Shown piece after piece: positions 1 to 4,721 of a stretch of 6,109 bases of DNA (the stretch's first letter is position 1; each line of letters starts with the position of its first letter). This DNA is from Bacillota bacterium (GTDB lineage: Bacteria; Bacillota; Clostridia; Lachnospirales; Cellulosilyticaceae). Below the pieces are notes generated by a model. That model saw nothing but the letters and a program-made list of their open reading frames with translations. It was not told the DNA's origin and did not search any database. A program made the translations under genes and the position numbers. The DNA lies in the NCBI GenBank assembly GCA_023415525.1, contig JAEZKI010000021.1, positions 1 through 6,109 on the forward strand, read 5' to 3'.

Positions 1-557
1 CTCCAGTTTATGCTTGTCATATTACAGGGTCGTTAAAAAAGGTAGTAGACCGCTTTGGTTATCTTTTTCATCGTCCAGAACTTATTGGTAAACCAGCGCT
101 AACAGTTACGACAACAGCTGGGGGTGGAATAGGGCCTACTAGTAAGTATCTTAAAATGTTAGCAGTAGGTTTTGGATGCCAATGGGTTGGGGAAATTAAA
201 GTAGTTGCTTCTTATCTTTTTGAAAAGAGGTGGGGAGGACAGTTTTTTAATGCAAATTATGGCTTGAAAATAGATGGTTTACTGGAGCAAAAGGCAAAAC
301 GCTTTTATAAAGCACTTACTTCAGAGAAGCTACCTAAACCAAGTGTCTATGATGTTTATGTGTTTTATGGATTAAAGAGTAAAACCATTGCTTCGGAGGC
401 AGATTATAATTATTGGAAGGAGAAAGGCTGGCTAAAGGCTTCTTATTATTATCCCACTTCATTAGGTCCTGTGCAGCAGTTAGTAAAAATAGCTATGGAG
501 CTTTTGTTAAAAGCACTAACACCTAAAAAGAAAAATGAAGATTCTTCCACTGTTTAA
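1..557 (+). CDS. flavodoxin-family NAD(P)H/FMN-dependent oxidoreductase, C-terminal part
   Basis: The reading frame is open from the window edge (first full codon at 3) to TAA at 555-557, giving 184 visible residues; the true start lies upstream. The first residues, PVYACHITGSLKKVVDRFGY, match the stretch of the flavodoxin-like / NADPH-dependent FMN reductase fold in which a 'P-x-Y ... G-x-[LM]-K-x-x-x-D-R' segment contacts the flavin. TVTTTAGGGIG at visible residues 34-44 is the next beta strand and Gly-rich turn expected in this family. The usual N-terminal phosphate-binding loop would be in the missing part. The C-terminal third holds an aromatic block (YNYWKEKGWLKASYYY, about 135-150) and a Lys-rich end. 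Such proteins are normally cytosolic flavoenzymes that reduce flavins, quinones or similar acceptors; the substrate here cannot be told. The internal ATG at 156 falls inside the conserved fold and is not a start. No clear intrinsic terminator follows the stop. Confidence 0.85.
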   Translation, partial: PVYACHITGSLKKVVDRFGYLFHRPELIGKPALTVTTTAGGGIGPTSKYLKMLAVGFGCQWVGEIKVVASYLFEKRWGGQFFNANYGLKIDGLLEQKAKRFYKALTSEKLPKPSVYDVYVFYGLKSKTIASEADYNYWKEKGWLKASYYYPTSLGPVQQLVKIAMELLLKALTPKKKNEDSSTV

Positions 558-582
558 GCTAATAATTAAATAATCTAAAAAT

Positions 583-608
583 TGGAACTTATATATTTTA
601 TCTTCGTC
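583..608 (+). promoter_or_regulatory. candidate ECF-sigma-type promoter of the DUF4349 gene
   Basis: TGGAAC at 583-588 and CGTC at 605-608 are separated by exactly 16 bases. This is one mismatch from TGAAAC-N16-CGTC/CGTA, the established consensus of Bacillus SigM/SigW-type extracytoplasmic-function promoters. The spacer is almost all A/T with T-rich runs, as is usual for these promoters. Transcription would start near 615, about 40 bases before the DUF4349 start codon. I see no better SigA-type promoter in the gap: a TATAAA at 617-622 has no plausible -35 element. The match is read from sequence; use by an ECF sigma factor is inferred. Confidence 0.55.
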
Positions 609-643
609 TAATCTCCTATAAAATAAAACTAAATAAAGCTAAT

Positions 644-650
644 GGGAGGA
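644..650 (+). promoter_or_regulatory. ribosome binding site deciding the DUF4349 start
   Basis: GGGAGGA lies six bases before ATG 657. An in-frame ATG at 642 overlaps this Shine-Dalgarno and would have none of its own, so 657 is the start, giving an MKKKSGIVK signal-peptide N terminus. Confidence 0.8.
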
Positions 651-656
651 AGTAGG

Positions 657-1703
657 ATGAAAAAAAAGAGTGGGATAGTGAAATTACAAATTATAGGAAT
701 GATACTGGGGTTAGTTCTTTTAAGCACAGGCTGTGGGGCAGCTAAGAGTTCCAGAAGTGAGACAGCCCCACAAGCGGCCGAGATGAATTTCACCAATGAA
801 GCCAACTCAGCAGATGCCAAGAGTGAAGCAGATCTTTTTGGAAAAAATAAAGAAGCTCCAATGTCTGCTAGTAGCGTAGAAGAAGAGGGGATGGATAATG
901 GAAATCCTGCGCTAGATACCAGTATGGCTTATAATCGGAAAATGATTAAGACAGGTGAAATGCATATTCAAACAAAGGAATTTAAGGCATGTGTGGAAGC
1001 ATTAGGGGAAAAAGTTCAAAGTTTAGGAGGCTATATCCAAAGTTCCAATATACAAGGTAATGATTATTATAATGATTATAGAAATATGCGCTCTGCTTAT
1101 TTAGAAGTACGTTTACCACAAGAGCATTTTGATAATTTTTTAAATAGTCCCCAGGAATATGGAAATGTTATAAGTACAGTGACGAATAGTGAAGATATCA
1201 CAGACCAATATGTGGATACTGAGATTCGCCTTAAAAGTTTAAAAACACGTCATGAAAGATTATTAACCCTTCTTGAAAAGTCCGGCTCATTAGAAGAGCT
1301 TTTTGAAATAGAAAAGGAACTAGGGGATGTGACTTATGAGCTTGAAAAAGCAGGGGGAACCCTTCAAAAATATGATCAATTAGTCAATATGAGTACTATT
1401 TCTATTCAAATTCAGGAAGTACAGAAGATACAAGAGGTAAGGTCTACAGTAACCTTCAAGGATCGTCTATCTACAACCTTTAATGAGTCTGTAGAGGGAA
1501 TGATTGATTTGACCCAAAATATACTACTTATGCTAGTGGCATGTATTCCTTATCTTCTTATTTTAATCCCAATTGCGGGGCTCATTATTTTTATTATTAT
1601 CTCTTCTGATAGACGTGGGAGAAAAAAAGCTTTAGAGAAAAATAAAAAACTTGACAATTTAGTCCAAAAACAAGAAGGAATACAAGAAAAACAAGAGAAA
1701 TAG
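657..1703 (+). CDS. DUF4349-domain lipoprotein with C-terminal membrane segment
   Basis: This is a 348-residue protein with a TAG stop at 1701-1703. Residues 1-26 form a lipoprotein signal peptide: KKK, a hydrophobic stretch, then LLSTGC with Cys26 as the likely lipidated residue. Residues 27-90 are a low-complexity Ser/Ala/Glu/Asn linker. Residues about 92-255 match the DUF4349 pattern: NRKMIKTGEMHI at the start, GGYIQSS near 124-130, YLEVRLPQEHFDNF, then a helical, probably coiled-coil section (about 187-240) ending in STISIQIQEV. A strong membrane helix covers about 289-316 and is followed by RRGRKK and a charged tail, which should be cytosolic by the positive-inside rule. The protein would thus be held in the membrane at both ends, with the DUF4349 domain outside. 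The family has no settled biochemical role. The upstream ECF-type promoter hints at an envelope-stress link, which is inference. No convincing terminator follows it. Confidence 0.88.
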   Translation: MKKKSGIVKLQIIGMILGLVLLSTGCGAAKSSRSETAPQAAEMNFTNEANSADAKSEADLFGKNKEAPMSASSVEEEGMDNGNPALDTSMAYNRKMIKTGEMHIQTKEFKACVEALGEKVQSLGGYIQSSNIQGNDYYNDYRNMRSAYLEVRLPQEHFDNFLNSPQEYGNVISTVTNSEDITDQYVDTEIRLKSLKTRHERLLTLLEKSGSLEELFEIEKELGDVTYELEKAGGTLQKYDQLVNMSTISIQIQEVQKIQEVRSTVTFKDRLSTTFNESVEGMIDLTQNILLMLVACIPYLLILIPIAGLIIFIIISSDRRGRKKALEKNKKLDNLVQKQEGIQEKQEK

Positions 1704-1705
1704 CG

Positions 1706-1734
1706 TTGATTTTATAAGCTTTATATGATAAAAT
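1706..1734 (+). promoter_or_regulatory. candidate SigA-type promoter for the T-box leader and leuS
   Basis: TTGATT at 1706-1711 and TAAAAT at 1729-1734 are 17 bases apart, matching four of six and five of six positions of the housekeeping consensus. The predicted start near 1741 would give a leader of roughly 315 bases, long enough for the whole T-box. The -10 element overlaps an inverted repeat. Confidence 0.45.
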
Positions 1735-1775
1735 TTCCTATGAAAATGGTGTAAGATGTTAGCACCTTTATCATA
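1724..1775. repeat. inverted repeat overlapping the leuS promoter
   Basis: TATGATAAA at 1724-1732 and TTTATCATA at 1767-1775 are perfect reverse complements. Between them, GGTG at 1748-1751 can pair with CACC at 1763-1766 around an 11-base loop. No T tract follows, so it does not look like an intrinsic terminator for the DUF4349 gene. The left arm overlaps the proposed -10 of the leuS leader. It may be a DNA-level site, a read-through RNA structure or chance in AT-rich DNA. Confidence 0.35.
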
Positions 1776-1791
1776 AGTGAAAAAAGCTAAA

Positions 1792-2031
1792 AACAATGAT
1801 GCGAAATAGTAATATAAGGCGCTTTTTCAGAGAGCTACTGCTAGGTGAGAAGTAGTAAAGCAATTTTTATGAACTCGTCGCTAAGTTCTGCGCTGAAAAT
1901 TAGTAGGTGACAGCGGGTCTTCCCGTTATAGAAGAGTGAAGTGTGCACCTTAGGGTGCAAATGAGAGTGGTAACGCGGAAATACAACCTTTCGTCTCTTA
2001 ATGATTATAGGGGCGAAAGGTTTTTTATTTT
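1792..2031 (+). promoter_or_regulatory. T-box riboswitch, leucine-specific, controlling leuS
   Basis: T-box leaders read the charging state of a tRNA; uncharged tRNA stabilises an antiterminator and lets the synthetase gene be transcribed. Stem I elements visible here are AGTA at 1808-1811, the CAGAGAGC region at 1829 onward, and a distal hairpin CTACT/AGTAG (1835-1839 with 1851-1855) with GGTG in its loop. The probable specifier is CTC (Leu) at 1874-1876, within GAACTCG, so the sensed tRNA would carry a GAG anticodon. A hairpin at 1912-1927 (AGCGGG/CCCGTT) and stem III at 1944-1959 (TGCACC/GGTGCA) follow. The T-box core AATGAGAGTGGTAACGCG is at 1960-1977. In the antiterminator, GAG 1965-1967 pairs with CTC 1995-1997 and GCG 1975-1977 with CGT 1992-1994, leaving a 7-base bulge TGGTAAC at 1968-1974. 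TGGT would pair with the tRNA acceptor end ACCA, matching the A discriminator of tRNA-Leu. Both outer edges are approximate at the 5' side. Confidence 0.95.
1985..2031 (+). terminator. intrinsic terminator of the leuS T-box
   Basis: AACCTTTCGTCTC at 1985-1997 pairs along all 13 positions (three as G-T wobbles) with GGGGCGAAAGGTT at 2010-2022, around a 12-base loop, followed by a T-rich run to 2031. The 5' arm shares CGTCTC (1992-1997) with the antiterminator, so the two structures exclude each other, as in other T-box leaders. Confidence 0.93.
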
Positions 2032-2042
2032 ATCTTACTTTT

Positions 2043-2050
2043 AAAGGAGG
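2043..2050 (+). promoter_or_regulatory. ribosome binding site deciding the leuS GTG start
   Basis: AAAGGAGG is a near-perfect Shine-Dalgarno, seven bases before GTG 2058. The in-frame ATG at 2001 lies in the loop of the T-box terminator and has no such site, so translation should begin at 2058. Confidence 0.9.
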
Positions 2051-2057
2051 AAATAGT

Positions 2058-4454
2058 GTGAAATACGATCACAAGCAAGTTGAACAAAAATGGAGAGCCC
2101 GTTGGGAAGAATCTCCTATCAATGTAGAAACACCTGATAAAAAACCTTATTACTGTTTAGATATGTTCCCTTATCCATCTGGTAATGGTCTACATGTAGG
2201 TCACTGGAGAGGTTATGTGCTTTCAGATGTATGGAGCCGTTATAAAATACTTCAAGGACATTATGTCCTTCATCCTATGGGATGGGATGCTTTTGGCCTT
2301 CCAGCAGAAAATTATGCTATTCAGAAGAAAGTCCATCCAGCTATTGCTACAGCAGAAAACGTGGCCAACTTCAAACGTCAGTTACATGATATTAGTGCCA
2401 TTTATGACTGGGATAAAGAAGTAAATACTACAGATCCTGAATTTTATAAATGGACACAATGGATTTTCCTGAAGATGTTTGAAAATGGCTTAGCTTATGA
2501 AAAAGAAATGCCTATTAACTGGTGTCCATCTTGTAAGACAGGTTTAGCTAATGAAGAAGTAAAAGAGGGTTGCTGTGACCGCTGTGGTGCAACTGTTACA
2601 AAGAAAAACCTTCGTCAATGGATGCTTAAAATTACCAACTATGCAGAAAGACTTTTAAATGACCTGGAAGGCTTAGAGTGGCCAGAAAAAGTTAAAAAAA
2701 TGCAAGCAGACTGGATTGGTAAAAGCTATGGTGCTGAAATCGACTTTTCTATTGAGGGAAGTGAAGAGCAAATCAAGGTCTTTACTACACGCCCAGATAC
2801 CTTGTATGGCGCTAGTTTTATGGTATTAGCGCCTGAACACAAAGCTGTTTTAAACCTTGTAAGTAAAGAGCAAAAAGCAGCTGTTGAAAAATATATGTTT
2901 GATGCCTCCACTAAATCTTCTGTAGATCGTATGGCTGATAAAGATAAAACAGGTGTATTCTTAGGCTGTTATGCTATTAATCCATTAAATGGTGCAAAGC
3001 TACCAGTATGGATTTCAGACTATGTTTTAGCAGACTATGGGACAGGTGCTATTATGTGTGTACCTGCTCATGATGAGAGGGACTTTGCCTTTGCAAAGAA
3101 ATTTGATTTACCTATTATCCAAGTTATTTCTAAAACAGGTGAAGAAGAGGAGCTTACAGAAGCTTATACAGAGCCTGGTATCATGATTAACTCAGGTGAT
3201 TTTAATGGGATACCTTCAGAAGAAGCTAAAAAAGCTATTCCAGAGTTCCTTGAAACCCAAAATATTGGTAAGAAAACAACCAACTACAAGCTTCGTGACT
3301 GGGTATTCTCACGTCAACGTTATTGGGGTGAGCCTATTCCAGTTGTTCACTGTGACCACTGTGGTATTGTAGGTGTTAAGGAAGAAGATTTACCTATTCG
3401 CCTTCCAGAAGTAGAAAGCTATGAACCAACAGGTACAGGGGAATCACCACTTGCAGCCATCGATGAATGGGTGAATACGACTTGTCCAAAATGTGGAGGT
3501 CCTGCTAAAAGGGAAACCAATACCATGCCACAATGGGCAGGGTCTTCATGGTACTTCCTTCGTTATCCTAACCCACACAATGATAAAGAGCTTATCAGTA
3601 AAGAAGATATGAAAAAATGGTTACCAGTGGATATGTACGTAGGTGGCATCGAGCATGCGGTTCTTCACTTACTTTATGCCCGTTTCTACACCAAGTTCTT
3701 ATATGATATAGGTGTAGTAGATTTTGAAGAACCTTTCCACCGTCTTTTCAACCAAGGTATGGTGACTAAAGCCGGTGCTAAAATGAGTAAATCAAAAGGA
3801 AATGTTGTTTCTCCTGACGAATTGGTTGAGAAATATGGTTGTGACTCTCTTCGTATGTATGAACTCTTTATTGGACCACCAGAGCTTGATTCTGAATGGG
3901 ATGACAGAGGAATTGAAGGGGTTAACCGTTTCTTAAATAAAGTATGGCGTTTAGTGGATGAGAATAAAGTAGTAGCTGAAACAAAAGAAATGGAAAGATT
4001 GCGTCATAAGCTCATAAGAGATATTACTGTACGTATGGAAAACTTTAATTTGAATACAGTAGTAAGTGGTTTCATGGAGTACACCAATAAACTCTCAGAC
4101 CTTCAAAAGAAAGAGGGTGGCATTGATAAGGAAACGATTAAGACCCTTATTCTTCTTTTAGCACCTTTTACTCCTCATATAAGTGAAGAACTTTGGCAGG
4201 CAGTAGGTGGAGAAGGCAGTGTATTTGCTAATACTTGGCCAACTTATGATGAAGCTAAAATGAAAGAAGATGAAATTGAAGTAGCTATTCAAGTGACTGG
4301 AAAGATTGCAGGCAGAATGATGGTATCACCAGAAGCACCTGATGCAGAGGTTATTGCCAAGGCTAAAGAACAAGTAGCTGCTAAGTTAGAGGGTAAAACA
4401 ATCGTTAAAGAAATTTATGTTAAAGGACGTATTGTTAACCTAGTAGTAAAATAA
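2058..4454 (+). CDS. leuS: leucyl-tRNA synthetase (class I, 798 aa)
   Basis: This cytosolic enzyme joins leucine to tRNA-Leu using ATP and edits mischarged tRNA. Starting at GTG gives the usual short LeuRS N terminus (MKYDHKQVEQKW). The HIGH signature is HVGH at residues 46-49 within YPSGNGLHVGHWRGY, followed by HPMGWDAFGLPAENYAIQ. A zinc site is suggested by CPSC at 156-159 plus C173/C176. The CP1 editing domain (about 225-415) has the Thr-rich TTRPDTLYG at 243-251 and GTGAIMCVPAHDERDFAF from 328. A second Cys4 set, C432/C435 and C476/C479, marks the leucine-specific insertion. The KMSKS loop is at 575-579 (GAKMSKSKGN). The helical anticodon-binding domain (about 615-730) and small C-terminal domain (about 740-798, ending GRIVNLVVK) are present. 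All key motifs are intact and the length is normal to slightly short. Expression should rise when tRNA-Leu is uncharged, through the T-box leader. The gene appears monocistronic, with its own terminator directly after the stop. Confidence 0.98.
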   Translation: MKYDHKQVEQKWRARWEESPINVETPDKKPYYCLDMFPYPSGNGLHVGHWRGYVLSDVWSRYKILQGHYVLHPMGWDAFGLPAENYAIQKKVHPAIATAENVANFKRQLHDISAIYDWDKEVNTTDPEFYKWTQWIFLKMFENGLAYEKEMPINWCPSCKTGLANEEVKEGCCDRCGATVTKKNLRQWMLKITNYAERLLNDLEGLEWPEKVKKMQADWIGKSYGAEIDFSIEGSEEQIKVFTTRPDTLYGASFMVLAPEHKAVLNLVSKEQKAAVEKYMFDASTKSSVDRMADKDKTGVFLGCYAINPLNGAKLPVWISDYVLADYGTGAIMCVPAHDERDFAFAKKFDLPIIQVISKTGEEEELTEAYTEPGIMINSGDFNGIPSEEAKKAIPEFLETQNIGKKTTNYKLRDWVFSRQRYWGEPIPVVHCDHCGIVGVKEEDLPIRLPEVESYEPTGTGESPLAAIDEWVNTTCPKCGGPAKRETNTMPQWAGSSWYFLRYPNPHNDKELISKEDMKKWLPVDMYVGGIEHAVLHLLYARFYTKFLYDIGVVDFEEPFHRLFNQGMVTKAGAKMSKSKGNVVSPDELVEKYGCDSLRMYELFIGPPELDSEWDDRGIEGVNRFLNKVWRLVDENKVVAETKEMERLRHKLIRDITVRMENFNLNTVVSGFMEYTNKLSDLQKKEGGIDKETIKTLILLLAPFTPHISEELWQAVGGEGSVFANTWPTYDEAKMKEDEIEVAIQVTGKIAGRMMVSPEAPDAEVIAKAKEQVAAKLEGKTIVKEIYVKGRIVNLVVK

Positions 4455-4465
4455 TAATTGGATTG

Positions 4466-4496
4466 AAAAAGGCTTCCTCACAAGGGAGGCCTTTTT
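4466..4496 (+). terminator. intrinsic terminator of leuS
   Basis: AAAAAGGCTTCC at 4466-4477 pairs with GGAGGCCTTTTT at 4485-4496 (12 pairs, one G-T wobble) around the 7-base loop TCACAAG. The T run forms the end of the 3' arm. It begins 12 bases after the leuS stop and separates leuS from the next gene. The matching A run on the left may let it act from the other side too. Confidence 0.93.
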
Positions 4497-4539
4497 ATGT
4501 TGGTAGGTAGTATTTCTTGCTTGGACAAAAACAAGTTAA

Positions 4540-4562
4540 GGGTATTTTTTTGCGGGTATTTT
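4540..4562. repeat. 9-bp direct repeat GGGTATTTT
   Basis: GGGTATTTT occurs at 4540-4548 and 4554-4562, 14 bases apart. It flanks the weak -35-like TTGCGG of the VWA gene. It could be a pair of protein-binding half sites or chance in AT-rich DNA. Confidence 0.2.
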
Positions 4563-4577
4563 GAAGGCATTTATAAT
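4550..4577 (+). promoter_or_regulatory. weak candidate promoter of the VWA-protein gene
   Basis: TATAAT at 4572-4577 is a perfect -10 hexamer. The only -35-like element at proper distance is TTGCGG at 4550-4555 with a 16-base spacer, matching just TTG of the consensus. The start would fall near 4584, leaving an untranslated leader of about 138 bases that contains the palindrome at 4640-4665. A second TATAAT at 4653-4658 lies inside that palindrome but has no recognisable -35. Confidence 0.3.
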
Positions 4578-4639
4578 AGATGGGGCAAAAATAATTATTT
4601 CTATTTATTTTTTTGGGTGAAATAAACAAAAATATGGAA

Positions 4640-4665
4640 ATATTCTATTATTTATAATAGAATAT
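4640..4665. repeat. perfect 12-bp inverted repeat upstream of the VWA gene
   Basis: ATATTCTATTAT at 4640-4651 and ATAATAGAATAT at 4654-4665 are exact reverse complements with a two-base spacer. The sequence is a candidate operator or, as RNA, a weak AU-rich hairpin. ATTTATAATAGA, which spans the spacer and right arm (4650-4661), occurs again at 4569-4580 over the other possible -10. The function is unknown. Confidence 0.5.
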
Positions 4666-4703
4666 AAACATACACTAAAAGAAAGAAAACTTTTACTTTA
4701 TAT

Positions 4704-4710
4704 AAAGGAG
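4704..4710 (+). promoter_or_regulatory. ribosome binding site of the VWA-protein gene
   Basis: AAAGGAG lies 11 bases before ATG 4722, slightly longer than the usual spacing. A GAGGGA at 4715-4720 is too close to the start to serve. ATG 4722 opens directly into the Cys motif of a zinc ribbon, which supports this start. Confidence 0.65.
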
Positions 4711-4721
4711 CTGAGAGGGAC

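Noticed and set aside
156..557. A complete 133-residue gene starting at ATG 156
   Set aside because: The same frame is open back to the window edge and encodes conserved flavodoxin-fold sequence before this ATG, so it is an internal Met of a truncated gene.
617..622. TATAAA as a SigA -10 for the DUF4349 gene
   Set aside because: No -35-like hexamer lies 16-18 bases upstream; the ECF-type pair at 583-608 explains the region better.
642..656. ATG 642 as the DUF4349 start
   Set aside because: It overlaps the Shine-Dalgarno GGGAGGA that serves ATG 657 and would place MGGSR before a standard lipoprotein signal peptide.
629..820. 63-codon open frame on the - strand
   Set aside because: It lies antisense to the promoter-proximal part and signal peptide of the DUF4349 gene. 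Its hydrophobicity is the complement of that gene's codons, and it has no ribosome binding site.
1912..1927. Hairpin AGCGGG/CCCGTT as a separate terminator or small RNA
   Set aside because: It has no T tract and sits between stem I and stem III of the T-box, so it is best read as part of that leader.
2215..2424. 69-codon + strand frame inside leuS
   Set aside because: It lies in another frame within strongly conserved LeuRS sequence and has no sign of independent translation.
2726..2911. 61-codon - strand frame inside leuS
   Set aside because: It is antisense to the CP1 editing domain, has no ribosome binding site or promoter, and resembles no family I recognise.
4497..4721. A riboswitch or small gene between leuS and the VWA gene
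   Set aside because: I found no known riboswitch core, no tRNA-like fold and no open frame with a start and ribosome binding site; only AT-rich repeats and possible promoter elements are visible.
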